From Tausonia pullulans (Eukaryota; Basidiomycota; Tremellomycetes; Cystofilobasidiales; Mrakiaceae), in NCBI GenBank assembly GCA_951802195.1, contig OX637627.1, positions 868,001-932,000 of the forward strand: 64,000 nucleotides of DNA, given 5' to 3'. Positions 47,310-58,045 of this stretch are shown here, one piece after another. A model generated the notes under the pieces. The model was not told the DNA's origin, ran no database searches, and worked only from the letters and a program-made list of their open reading frames with translations. Both the position numbers and the translations under genes were made by a program. The first letter of the stretch is position 1. Every line of letters begins with the position of its first letter.

Positions 47310-47501
47310 GATGCTGTGTGCTGAAATAGAGGGAAGAGACGATGGTGGATGAAGGTGATACTTGCTTGCCTCATCATCATTCCGAGTCGTTGCCTCGGCC
47401 TGCGGTCGTCGCCTCGCAACGGCAGAGGACGCGCGGCCGGCGGAAGAGGCCGCTCGAGGCTTTGAGCTCGCTCACCCCGCAACCACCACCACTTGACCAC
47501 T
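47310..47501. promoter_or_regulatory. Shared divergent promoter, DSK2/TOM7
   Basis: 192 bp between start codons. Contains CGGCCGGCGGAAG and CAACCACCACCAC stretches near the TOM7 side; no factor site is named. Confidence 0.55.
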
Positions 47502-47917
47502 ATGTTTTCTGAGGAGACCAAGGTCCGTCGTTGATGCCCTTTCGCTCGCACGGCTTGTAGCCTGACTCTTCGTGACCTCCAGGAGCGCATCAACAAGACT
47601 GTCGAGATCGGCCGGGTGCGACCTTCCCTCGGCGTCCTGCTCTTTTCGCACTCGAACGCGTCACTCTCGCCCCTCGCTCGTTTTACTGACTGTCGCATCG
47701 CTCGTACTTGCACAGACCGTTATGATGTACGGCTGGATCCCGTGAGTGTTCCTGCTTCGTTGAGGCAGAAGGAGAGCCAGAGTTCATCATGTCTCGGTCG
47801 AATGCTGACGCCTGTTGTCGACCCGACCGCCTGCTCTGCAGGTTGATCATCGTCATCGGCATGCGCCAGTCCAACCCCCAGCCGTCTCTCATCAAGCTCA
47901 TTTCGCCGCTAGCCTAA
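47502..47917 (+). CDS. TOM7: TOM7, mitochondrial outer-membrane translocase subunit
   Basis: A 51-codon gene in four exons. Small tail-anchored subunit of the TOM complex that tunes its assembly. Exon 1 MFSEETK ends at a GTCCGT donor; exon 2 is ERINKTVEIGR; exon 3 TVMMYGWIP after a TTGCACAG acceptor; exon 4 LIIVIGMRQSNPQPSLIKLI then SPLA and stop TAA at 47915-47917. All three junctions keep frame. The layout charged helix, YGWIP, hydrophobic segment, Pro-rich tail with SLIKLISPL is the fungal Tom7 pattern. It diverges from DSK2 across 192 bp. Confidence 0.92.
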
Positions 47918-50900
47918 GTGGGGCACGAGCCGAAAAGCAAATGAAGAAGGAGGAGTGGAGGTGAGTTCCCCAGCCCGTCCCTCCGCAATCATGATGACCG
48001 ACATGCTGACCGAGGAATGTCTCGACGACAGGAGTTAGGCGAAAGATGCTCCTAGATTATATGCAATCGCAATCTCTCATCATTTCTGAGGAAAGAGGCA
48101 GCCGGCTGTGTGCACACTCGCGCGCGTGACCTCGCGCGCCACGACCGTTGACGTACCTCCCCGCATTGACTTTTGTGAGTGCACTCCTCCATTATTCCCA
48201 CCTTCCCATTCCCCACTCTTTGTATGATTATAATCACCGAGGAAACTTCCTCTCGCCCTTCTCCTAATTAGGAGAGGTCGGCGGCAGGGACCGAGAAACC
48301 CACCTGGACTTCTCATGAGGAACAGGAGGGTCTCGTTGAGGTTCACATAAAGGCCCGCATGATATCGTATCTGTCCTCATCTACTATCACCATGAGTCAG
48401 GCAGACAATCATCGGCGTGCGCTCGTTCCGTCGATGCTGCGCGGACGTATGCGCTGTTTGTATCTCATCTAGAGGAGGTTTCGAAACTGACGTTCTCGTC
48501 CCCGTCTCACCACCCAAAGAGCCCTTGTTCCCGTCCAGCATTATGTCTCCACTAGGCGAGAACCGCGTCCATTTCCTGTCAATCTGGTCAGATCGATCCT
48601 ATGGCATTCTCCCTTCAACTTTTTTTTCCTTGTGAGTCCCTCCAATTTCTCCTTCTCCAGACCAACACGCACACACGCCCCCCAGCAAAATGATTACACC
48701 TGCACCGGAGTTGGATTCTCTTTGCCCTCTCTCCGGGGAGGGCTAACCCCTCTGAAATACCTCGCTTCGGCGAGGAACCCCTCCCGGCGATTAAAAAGCT
48801 CGTAGGAGGGGACGACGAGTCCGTCAATTGGCCTATGAAATACCCTTTGGGGATGTGTGCATGCTTCACCTGGAAGGAGCTATTGGCGATAGGAACGAAG
48901 GAACCGACGATGGTCCGAAGGAAGGTGCTGATAGCTTCCTCTTACTCCCTACCATTTTCTCAGCTATTATGCTCTCGTACAGCCTCCTTGGCTCCTTGGA
49001 ACCAAGAGGCAATTGACAGGATCGTCCAAAGTGACCAAGATGACGCGGATGGGCCCCCTGCCAGTCGCCCCACCGACCAATGGTGGTCATCGCTGTCTTG
49101 CATGACCATTCGCCTTTTTGGCCTTGGACCGGGGGCTTCCCTTGCATTGCTCGAAGAGGGGGGGGGGAAAGCGAAGTACAAAAGCCAGCAATGTCGCTTG
49201 CATCCCCTTTCGTCCCATCCCCCCTTGTAAAGCCAGTCCCTCTGTCGCATCCTAATGATGTCTCTGCGTTTTGCGCAGAAGGACATTATCATGAGACGAA
49301 GGTAATCGGGCACCTGAACCAAGTATGTCGTTTATCGCCCCTCGTGGAGGCCGTCATGGATGAGCATATAAAGGGGTTCTCTTCGAGCAGTCTGCACTCA
49401 AAACATCTTGATCCTGAGTCAATTGATCTATCTTGACCGAAGGCCCTTTTCTCATGAGCTCCTCCGATTTCCTTTGCTGGCTTAACGGCTACCATGCCGA
49501 CACTTTGTAGAAAGCGCATCGCCCCTTTCTCTCCCAAACTTTCGAGCTGGAAACTGTCTGATCCCCATGAGAGTCAAATGCTCTCCGCCACTCTCGTTCG
49601 GGGTGCTGTCCACACTCCTGCTCAACACCAAGGTCACGGCGACACCGGTGAGTCATGCAATTATCAGGCTCACTCTTGAAAATATGGCAGATAATAAGAG
49701 GATTAACAACCTTGACCGAACCCAGAGCCAGACGCGCCTTCGAGGACTCATGCACGACATCCTTGTTATCGCCCCCGTCATCGTCTGCATGCTGAGCCCA
49801 CCTCGCAGCTTCATCGTTTTCTCGAGCTCCAAGATGCTCGATCTTGTCGACTCCTGCAATACCTTCATCCGCCGCCCGACGTCGAAACGCTCGACCTCCA
49901 CGGCCCCTGCAGCCCCGACCAGGCGACCAAGAATGGAGCCGAGTTTCTTCGCGACTATCTCAACCCGAAGACATCAGATGTCACACTTGTGATGATGCGT
50001 GCGCGTGTGGGCACGGTCAGGCCACTGACTCGCTGCGGGGCTATTTGCGAGGGGTCTATGACCGTGACGACGACTGCTTGCTCTTCCATGCCGTCGACGT
50101 CGAGCTCTCACGCTGCTCTCACCTTTCTCAGCTGCAGCAAGGTCCGCTCCCAAGCTGCTTGTCAAGCTCTTAGCCCCTCTCTGATTATTTTACTCCATTC
50201 TCTTGCAGTGCAAGGTCGTCGCCTACTGCGGGATTGGTGAGTGCGGCCGATCCTCCGCTCTTGCTGTCATCTCGCTAAGGGTCGTACTTATCTGACCTGG
50301 TCGATCTCTCGGACGTATAGAACACCAGCGCGCTCATTGACCCGTCCACAAGAGTGTCTGATTTGTCCGCACGTGGTGAAAGAGACCCTTGATGTCTGTC
50401 GCGTGTCTACAGCCTTCTATCATCCCTCAACTGCGAGAGTAGGACCCAGCCGCCCGCCTTCCTTTGTGATGGGACGCAGAAGCTGACGTCAACCGTTCGG
50501 TCGCTCACTTTTTATCGGCAGACCTTCACGCCTTGTTCCACCTGTTGACTTTTCATCGTTTTATTTGATGGTTTCGCTTCACTATCTGCGATGACTCCCT
50601 TCTCTTGAATTCCTCAATGCTTCGCCCGACTTCTCATCAATTTCCTGCAATACTTCTCAATCCTACCTTAATCCACGAGAAACAGCAGTGTATGACGAGC
50701 TGTTCCAAGATAACCCGCTGCTCTCTCGAGAAACTGAAGGCGACGGCTCCTCAGCCTTAGGGGCCTTTCGGCTAGGAAGACAGGACAAGGATGAGACCAA
50801 GCCCTTTTTTGGACGAGATCAAGAATGATTGCGGAAGTAAGGGTGTGACTTCAATTGTGATCATCTTGCGATATCCTCGCTTCATCTGCAGTGTCCTATC

Positions 50901-51434
50901 GTTCCTCAACGGTGAGCATGGCTCACCCGTGCTGCAACTTTGCTGGTGGTGACATTCTCCTTCCCGCTCGCTCGCTCTTTGACAGTCCGTCATGCCTGTA
51001 ATTTTCTTTGACGACGTTGCTCTTGATCGCCTCACTGGAGGATCTCATTCTGAGTTTGCGATGATTCCATGTTCCTCGCGCACTCGCTGTCTCACCTGTA
51101 TCAACCTCGCGGTGGGTCTTGCTTGACCGCTCCGCTCGCAGTTCTCATTTTGTTTGCCAGGATTCTCTCCTCGCATTGTCTCTGTTGTTCGTCCCAGTCG
51201 AGACCATGAAGCAGCTTTGCGCGTTCACCCCCCCGTGTTGAACGTACCTTCTCCCGGTCTGTGTACGATGACGAGAGCTAGGTACCACCTCCTGAGGGGG
51301 ATTTGAAGAAGTCTGAGATTCGTCGGGGTTGGTGCTACGGATCGATCTGCGCACAGCACCCACCGTTCACCATGCGCCGTCCGTCACCTCTCATCACGCT
51401 ACAAAACTCTCCACCTGCGGTGGGTCACAAAATA
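47918..51434. other. Second gene desert, 3.5 kb
   Basis: No complete gene. It contains the MYND-finger relic (listed separately) and scattered plus-strand coding-like pieces: 48478-48634 (GFETDVLVPVSPPKEPLFPS) and 50689-50829 (AVYDELFQDNPLLSRETEGD..., ending in a stop). The stretch 48000-48400 has CGCGCG-rich patches; 50400-50680 and 50850-51400 show nothing. A 15-base match to an 18S rRNA word at 48791-48805 is treated as chance. Confidence 0.45.
49809..50361 (+). pseudogene. MYND zinc-finger gene relic
   Basis: An exon at 49809-49988 (LHRFLELQDARSCRLLQYLH... to KTSDVTL, 60 codons, acceptor CGCAG, donor GTGATG) is followed by pieces at about 50044-50141, 50209-50236 and 50321-50361. The last three join in phase to LSCSKCKVVAYCGIEHQRAH, then a TGA (50338-50340) and PVHKSV. 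This is the C-terminal half of a MYND finger of the EGLN1 kind (YCxxEHQRxxWxxHK), with the conserved Trp TGG replaced by a TGA. The first Cys pair is not in the same frame: CLLFHAVDVELSRC reads one frame away. Hence it looks like a decaying host gene; a functional short form cannot be excluded. Confidence 0.5.
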
Positions 51435-51515
51435 TAATGGTGCCGGGAATTGAACCCGGGCCTAGTGCATGCTGCGCATGGCAAGCACCAATGATAGCCA
51501 CTTCACCACACCATT
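51435..51515 (-). tRNA. tRNA-Gly (GCC) with a 9-nt intron
   Basis: Minus strand. Acceptor AATGGTG/CACCATT with discriminator A; U8 present; D arm GTGA..TCAT with one G-U pair; T arm CCGGG TTCAATT CCCGG; anticodon stem GGTGC/GCACT with one G-U pair. The anticodon loop is 16 nt: canonical splicing after position 37 removes TGCGCAGCA (51470-51478) and leaves TTGCCAT, the same loop as yeast tRNA-Gly(GCC). Other anticodons would need a non-canonical intron position, and tRNA-Ala is disfavoured because the 3-70 pair is T-A. An A1-T72 pair is unusual for Gly. Confidence 0.78.
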
Positions 51516-52510
51516 GTTTGTTTGCAGATATGAGACCTGCTCATAGGGGGAGCATTATACACAACTAAAAAATTGACGTTAGCTTTGTTCCCCTCCCCCT
51601 CCCTCTCTCCAGATGCTTGTCTGCCCGACATCGTCGCCACCGAGGGGTATCTTCCTCTTGTAGCCCGGACATGGCGGTTCGTCCGAAGACGGAGGTGCAA
51701 CAAGAACGTGGCTCTCGACCCTGTCACGGACGAGGAGATCCTCAAGAACGCGTGTACGATCCGGCAGACATATTGACAGTCGGGTTTGAGGTGGATGGCT
51801 GGCAATGGCCAGATGGATGGGACTGCGGTCGGCGTCTCCATCGATCCTGGATGAAAAAGCAGCTCAGGGGCGGTGAAGTATGGTTAGATCATGACCACCG
51901 CTTGATATAGCTGGTCATCTTGAGATTTTACCTTTTCGGAGGGGCCTATGTCCGTACCCATATTTTGCTTTCCTCTCACCTCTTCTTTCATTTTTGCTCT
52001 CCCTCTATCTAGCTACGACTTGCCATCGCTCATAGGGTCACCTCGTCCTCTACGTATAACTCATGACTCAAATATAAAAATGCTGGCTCAAGCTATCTGG
52101 AGTTCACGCTGCCCGTATACTCAAAGACTCCGATTAGAGGCCTCCCCGAGCTTGGCGGGTTTAGCTTCTCGCTCGTTTACCGCCTCTGTCCTGCTCGAGC
52201 CCAGCGGATCTGCGACCTCCTCTTCCGGCCAGAGCTTACACGAGTTCTGATCGATCAGTGGCTGCCATGCGAGGGGGTGTGCATCGGCTTGTGAGGTTCT
52301 GGGTCGGGGGGCATAGATCGAAGGAGGTGATCTTCCGGGTGAAAGGTAGGCGGCGTCTTCGGTCGTGGAGGTCGTGGAGGTCGTGAAGTGAGATCATTGG
52401 CTGTAGCTCGCTGCGTCCTTAGCCCGATGTCATCCGCAGAAGCGGGCGTCGACCCTGCTTCAGCACCAGCAGTAGCGCCGCTTTGCCCTTTCAATCCCCC
52501 AAGCCTCCGA
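51516..52510. other. Desert remainder with repeat copy B
   Basis: About 1 kb between tRNA-Gly and the F-box-like gene. A plus-strand piece at 51612-51776 (CLPDIVATEGYLPLVARTWR... to a stop) follows a TCTCCAG acceptor-like site and may be an exon relic. Repeat copy B occupies 52023-52235. A GGTCGTGGAGGTCGTGGAG tandem lies near 52363-52386. Confidence 0.45.
52023..52235 (+). repeat. Dispersed repeat, copy B, upstream of tRNA-Gly
   Basis: Block 1 at 52023-52080 and block 2 at 52168-52235 align with copy A at 19892-20109 in the same order and spacing. Like copy A it lies on the 5' side of a minus-strand tRNA gene, here 507 bp upstream. Family unknown; no coding capacity. Confidence 0.8.
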
Positions 52511-53224
52511 TCAGTACTGGAATCGTCGTAGGTCTACTACTCGCTCGACTAACTCACCCTCGTCCGAAAGAGCGCCTTGATCTCCCTCTCTGTTTGGCTC
52601 ATCATTGACTTGTACAGAGGTAAAGCCGCGAGCCGGAGGAACGCAACGCACGCGAGAGAGACGCTCGCGAGGTCGCGCTTCTCGCAGAGTTGGAGGATGG
52701 CGTGAAGAGGGGTAGCGGTGACATTGCCTCGATGCTTGGATGGGGGCGTCTGCAGAGAGGGAAGGCTCAGTACCGTAGATTTGAGAGACAACTTCGCTGA
52801 AATTTCTACGCACATGAGGTATAGGAGGGCCTGTACTACTCGATGATGCGCGAGCTTGCGACGATGAACTCGACGCGTCTCCTAATGCCACCCTCGTGGC
52901 CGCGATGACTCCCTTCCCTTTGATCAAATCCTGATTGTCGCCCAACAGCTCCAACTCTAAGCCCCCTCCCCGTCGTCCATATGCAGAAATCAAACCCCCC
53001 TCTCCCTCCTCGTCGACGTCCTCCTTCTGAGCCTGATGTGCATGTGACGACGCAGACAACTGAGCCTGCGCTTCCCTGACGGCCCTCTCAAGCGCGGCGA
53101 TCCGAGCGTCCGTCGACCGTCGATATGCGCGGAACTCATCGACGATGTCGGCGATGAAGGCGGTCTCTGAAACCGACATAGGAGGGGACGACGTGAAGGT
53201 TGTGAGGGGGAGAGAGAAAGCCAT
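52511..53224 (-). CDS. F-box-like protein with N-terminal coiled coil
   Basis: The start MAFSLPLTTFTSSPPMSVSE is at 53224. It continues with a probable coil (EFRAYRRSTDARIAALERAV), an acidic linker and a Ser-rich stretch. A donor after PPIPH (GTGCGT near 52815) joins exon 2, TPPSKHRGNVTATPLHAILQ, which holds an F-box-like helix pattern (LCEKRDLASVSLACVAFLRL then AALPLYKSM). Exon 2 ends FRTR at GTGAGT; with the next acceptor phase 0 gives Tyr and a stop at 52511-52513. An open frame downstream to 52255 (Pro-rich) would need a different junction. The F-box call is by pattern only. Confidence 0.5.
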   Translation of the reverse strand: MAFSLPLTTFTSSPPMSVSETAFIADIVDEFRAYRRSTDARIAALERAVREAQAQLSASSHAHQAQKEDVDEEGEGGLISAYGRRGGGLELELLGDNQDLIKGKGVIAATRVALGDASSSSSQARASSSSTGPPIPHVRRNFSEVVSQIYGTEPSLSADAPIQASRQCHRYPSSRHPPTLREARPRERLSRVRCVPPARGFTSVQVNDEPNREGDQGALSDEGELVERVVDLRRFQY

Positions 53225-53804
53225 CGCGTGTCGGTCGTGTCGTGTCTCCCGGCCGGTCGGTCCAACCGGGGCGTTTCGTTTGCCGGAGACCGGGCCGGGA
53301 TGGACCTCCTCTGTCCTACGTGGACTCAGTCACCTTGGGTCTCTCCATATTGTTGGTCCCATCATCAGACTGGACGACGTTGCTGGATGAAGGGAAGGCG
53401 AGATTGACAAGCGAGAACATGGTCTGGCGACGCAGACAAGCACGCTTCTCCTCCAGATCGGAGAGGTGAGAAACATTGCAATCCAAGTTTGAGAGAGCGG
53501 CGGGTCGATTAAAATCGGGATCTGTGAAGGTACGAGGGAGCAATCTGAGTATGAGCCCAAGGGGGGCAATGCAGATAAGGAGAAGAGGACGAGAACGATG
53601 CAGATGGAAAGAAAATCGAGTGTGTGAGAGAGAGATAGAGAGAGAAAGCAACAACTGAGAGAAAGAGAGAGCTGGGAAGATCCAAGATGGGGATTAGAAA
53701 AAAGATGGCAAGTGCAGCACAGCAGACTAATAAGCGATGAATGAAGTAAGATGTGTTGAGATTGTTCGTGTGTGTGTTGTTCGGGGTAAGAGTGAAGTGT
53801 TGAT
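53225..53804. other. Tandem spacer, kinase 3' flank and F-box-like promoter
   Basis: 580 bp. Contains an AGAGAGAGATAGAGAGAGAAAG purine-rich stretch at 53625-53670 and a GTGTGTGTTGTT patch near 53770. No gene seen. Confidence 0.5.
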
Positions 53805-56514
53805 CTATGACGATCCTCCCGGCCACCTCAGCTTGAGGCCCTCCATCCACCGCATGTAGAGCATGTCGGCGATGGGACTCCTAGCCGGGGCTGCTGCTGC
53901 TACTGGCGTTGAAGTTTCAGCAGCCTCCACCTCCTTCCCAGCATCCTTCTCGACCTTCGTCGGCCCGAGATGGATCTCCTCTTCATGCTCCGTGACGACC
54001 AACATGCCATCCGCCGTCCTCCTCGTCGTCCTCTTCACGAGCGTCAGTGGCTTCCCGTTAGCCTCTGTTGAGCTGTTGAGGTGACGACGGAGAGGCTCGG
54101 ACTCGTGAATTCCAGAAAGAATCTCGACGAGGACGTCGTACGCTAGCGCTGGGTCGGCCGACTTGAGTTCGTAGAACCCCTTGGAGACGAGGTCGAGGGC
54201 CGCAAGCGTTTGCGTAGGAAGATTGGCGTTGACGGACTGAGAGGGTGAGCGGGGATCGTGAGTTGAAGTAATCGGCAAGAGACCTCCGAGCCCAACCCAC
54301 CTTCTGCACGGCAGGGAGCAACACGTCGTCTACAAGCGCGCGGCCCGCCTCAGCCTTGGTGGTAGAGGGATTCTCCGGCTGTTCACAGAGCGTCTCTGCC
54401 TCCGTCTCAGTCGACGGAGACTCGGAGGCGGCGGAGGAGGGCTCCTCAGTGACAGCGGTCTCTTCCCCATCGTTCTCGGTTGAGGAGGCAGCAGCAGCAG
54501 CTGCTGGAGTTGGACTGACGCGGCGAACTGGACGGACGGTGCCGGTTCTAGAGAACAATGGGTCAGCATCTAGTCCTGACTCGCCCAACGAAGGACAAGG
54601 ACTCACCCGCTGCCAAAAGAGCTCGCCGAGGAGAGGGCGGATTTCGGTCCGTCCTTCGGTGGAGAAGAAGGGTCGAGATTGGCGTGGTTTGGCTGTCGGA
54701 CATACACAGGTCAACCTCAGCACAGAGGAAAGGAGAGTGAAGGAAAGCGAGGAGAATGAAGGAGGGCGAAAGAGAACAACTCACCACCCCCCGGAGTGTG
54801 CTTCCCTGCTGGCTCGCATCTGAATCTGTCCACGTCCCACTGCCCACGGCATCCCTGGCCAACCAAGCATCTCCCTCCGCCTGTTTGAGTCCACCATCCT
54901 GGTCCTCCTCTCCTTCGTCACTGTCCTCGCTGTGCGCAGGCCCAATCGATCCATCCGGTCGGACTCGCAACGTCCCCCCAGCAGCGACCGTACCAAAGCT
55001 CCAATCACTCCTCATCGAGTCGCTCAGGTTCCCCCCGCCCATCGTCATTCCCGGCCCGAACGCCGCTCCGGGGCGAATTGTCCCACCACCAGGAGCGTTG
55101 CTGGCGTTCGCCTTGATAGGCGACTTGCCCGGGCTCCTTGCCCGATACTCCTGGTACCGCTCAATCAAGTCCGTCAACAGCGCCGTCCTCCTCGCTCCCG
55201 TCCCTCTAACAAACCGATGCTGGAGGAGCTCCTTGGCCGTCGGTCGTTCCCTCGGATCCTTCGTCAAGCATAGGCTGACGAACTCCTTAAACGCGGGGGA
55301 GAAACGGTCCCCGTGGGAGTCCAAGGAGGGAGGTGTCGCTTTGGGGATGAGGAAGAGGACCCGCATCGGGTGGTATTCCGCCAACGGAGGTTCCCCTAGC
55401 GCAAGCTCGATCGCTGTGATCCCCAGGGACCAGACGTCCGCCTTAGCGTCGTAACCCGACTGTCGAATGACCTCGGGAGCCATCCAGAAGGGCGTCCCAA
55501 CGAACGTATGCCTCCTCGATCGATGGTGGCTCAACTGCGCTGCCACACCGAAATCCGCCAGCTTGACGCGACCGGAAGCGGAGAGGAGGACGTTGGCGGC
55601 CTTGATGTCGCGGTGGATCTTGCCCTCCGAGTGGAGATAGGCGAGCCCTTGAAGGAGTTCGCGGCAGACGACGGCAACTTGGGCTTCGGAGAAGACGCCG
55701 GGCTTGAGGAGGTCGAGACAAGAGCCGCCGGCGAGGTACTCCATGACGATCCAGAGCTGGGGCGAAATGGGCGTCAGCGGGAGTGAGATGAGGGTATTTG
55801 TAGGGTGGGACCAACCTTATAGCCCCGAACGAAGGAGGCGTAGTACCGTGTGATGCTGGGAGACGCAGAATCGGTCAGCTTGGATAAAGAAGGGAGGGAG
55901 ATAAAGAGGGAGCGAGTGGCGCACTACTCGGAATCGCATTGCGCGAGGTGGGCAATCTCCTGCTGGATTTCGGTGATATCGTCGTCCGAATCTTCAAGGT
56001 CTGCTCGTTGTTGAAGTGAGTGAGGTCAGTGGCTGATTGGATGGGAACGGCGCGCGACGATCGACGGCCGGCAGTGGTCCGACTGCGACGAGTTGGGAGG
56101 AGGGGGGGAGGGGAACGCACCAATTTGCTTGATGGCGACGATCTGCCCGGTTTCCTTGTTGGTTCTGGAAGATCACAAAGATGGCCGTGGCGCCAGGCGA
56201 GTGAGACATATTCCGTCAGTCGCCGTCATCGTCATCATTAGGGGGAGGGAGGGGGCAGGCTGAAAGAGAGAGGTCGAGTCGCGCCGTCCATCCGTTGCGC
56301 CTCCCCACCTCCACAGCTACGGGATCACTCACGCCTTCCAGACAGTGCCGAATGATCCTGTACCCAGTTTTTCGCCTGAAAAAAAACAAAAGAGAGGAGA
56401 GGGCTGTGTCAGGATGCGAGCGACCAAGGCGCGCCAGAGGGGCGGCCGCAGGAGGCGCAACGGACCGATCGTCCAAGCCGAGGCGGGGTCGTTCGTCGGA
56501 GCAGAGGAGGACAT
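53805..56514 (-). CDS. STE20-family (GCK group) Ser/Thr protein kinase
   Basis: The start [16 protein letters not shown] at 56514 splices to [15 protein letters not shown], the Gly loop. Then [17 protein letters not shown] (Lys and the GCK-III-like acidic run), [97 protein letters not shown], and [13 protein letters not shown]. All catalytic residues (K, HRD, DFG, APE) are present. A long Gly/Ser/Asp-rich tail follows, ending in a helical C-terminal domain ([20 protein letters not shown] to [11 protein letters not shown]) at 53805. The wording places it with Mst3/Kic1/Nak1 kinases that drive polarity and septation pathways; the exact orthologue is not fixed. Confidence 0.9.
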
Positions 56515-57247
56515 CCTATGAGCTCAGAAGTGGTTATAGGGGAGGAAGAGCTTGAGCACGAGGGAGTGGAGTGGTGACAGGGGCGGTTGGGCCGCTCTTC
56601 GTGCTCTCTCGGCAAAGGATGGAGAGAGTTGGTTGATTGGATGAGAGAAGCGAAGAAGCGAGAGGGGGGACGGGGCAGTGGCCGCTGGGGAAGGGCCGGG
56701 CCGGCTTATAGAGAGGAAGGGCGTTTAAGGGGGAGATGATGAGGAGGGAAGGCTAAAGAAGAGGCCGGGAGAGGAGGTGGATAGACCGGGGGGAGGGCGA
56801 CGAGCAGGACAGTCTCTCGTCGATTTGCAGGTGGTCGTTCGTCGAGAGAGCGCCCGGCGGGAGGATTGATCGAGAGAGGGGTGAGCCTGGGTGAGTGGGG
56901 GAAGGGCTGACGTCTCTGCGTGCGTGGGCGTGGGGAGAGGGGAGGAGGACTGAGGGACCAGGCGGGGTTGGAGGTTAAGGGGTCGATAGGAGAGGGGAAT
57001 GTTGCGCATTGTTCACAGACGCGTCGAGAGTTTACCGAGACAAGTCAGCCGCGTCGTGTCTTTCCATGTTCATGAGCTATGCATCTATTGAATCTCCTCC
57101 TGCGGCAAGGCCAATTCTTGGGCTAGCAACGGAGCAGCCAATTAGCCAGCCCGCATCTAGGCGCTCTCGCTTTGAGCCGACCGTCACGTCCAGCCAGCTG
57201 CTGCCCATCCTCCGAGACGCGATGCGTCTCGCCTCTCCTCCTCTTTC
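56515..57247. other. Kinase promoter and DUT1 3' flank
   Basis: 733 bp, purine-rich on the plus strand (GAGGAGGGAAGG, GGGGAGAGGGGAGGAGG), which is a long C/T-rich leader when read in the kinase sense. No gene or RNA recognised. Confidence 0.5.
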
Positions 57248-58045
57248 TTACACGCCCGTGACAGCGACGGCAGCGACGACCGGGACAGCCTCCCCAGTAG
57301 CGAAGCCTCCGGTGGAGCCGAAGCCTCCAGAGCCGCGGACGGTCGCGTCGAGCTCCTGTTTGCGGGCGAATGCGAGAAAGGGAAGACGACGAGGGTGGGG
57401 GGGGGGGAGTCTGAATCAGTCTTCCGGTCGAGCTCGTCGTCGCCTTCTCTCTTTCCCGTCCTCTCTTCGCGTTCTCTCCCCCTTTTCTCTCGACACTTCA
57501 CTCACCTCGACCTCCTCGACCTCGCTCATCTCGACCTTCTCCAGAATGAGCTGAGCGATCCGGTCCCCCTGGGCGATCTCAAAGTCCGTCTCGCCATGGT
57601 TGAAAAGCAGGACGAAGAGCGTCCCGCGGTAGTCGGCGTCGACGACACCGGCGCCCGTCTGGATCGAGTGCTTGGCGGCGAGACCAGACCGAGGGGCGAC
57701 GCGGCCGTAGGTGCCGAGGGGGATGGAGAGGGAGAGGTCCGTCGTGACGAGGGCTTTGCCTCGGGCGGGGATCGTCTTGGCCTCGGCGCTGGGATGAAGA
57801 CGCTCGCGTCAGGACTTGGACGCCAACAGCCAGGCGCCTGCAGAACGAGAGATGCGGGCGACCCACGCATAGAGGTCGAGGCCAGCCGCGAACGGCGAGC
57901 CCCGGGTGGGAAGGGTGGCGCGCGCCGAGAGACGCTTGATGAGGAGCTTGGAGGGGGCGGCGGCGGCGTCGGCGGTCATCTTGATGGATGCTGAGGGTGG
58001 CTGGGCGGGAAGCGGCGTGGGCGAGGACGGACGCTTGCTGGACAT
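57248..58045 (-). CDS. DUT1: dUTP diphosphatase
   Basis: Hydrolyses dUTP to dUMP, keeping uracil out of DNA and feeding dTMP synthesis. The start [17 protein letters not shown] is at 58045; a second ATG ([11 protein letters not shown]) 22 codons on could make a shorter, e.g. nuclear versus other, form. Conserved motifs in order: [18 protein letters not shown] (motif 1), [15 protein letters not shown] (motif 2, with the PRSG), [20 protein letters not shown] (motif 3, catalytic Asp), [20 protein letters not shown] (motif 4) and, in the last exon, [15 protein letters not shown] (motif 5, P-loop-like). A tail of Ala/Val ends at 57248-57250. Complete trimeric-type dUTPase. Confidence 0.96.

Noticed and set aside
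48791-48805. 15-base match to an 18S rRNA word (TTAAAAAGCTCGTAG)
   Set aside because: Flanks do not resemble rRNA in either direction, and a single 15-base match to a gene of that size is not improbable in 64 kb.
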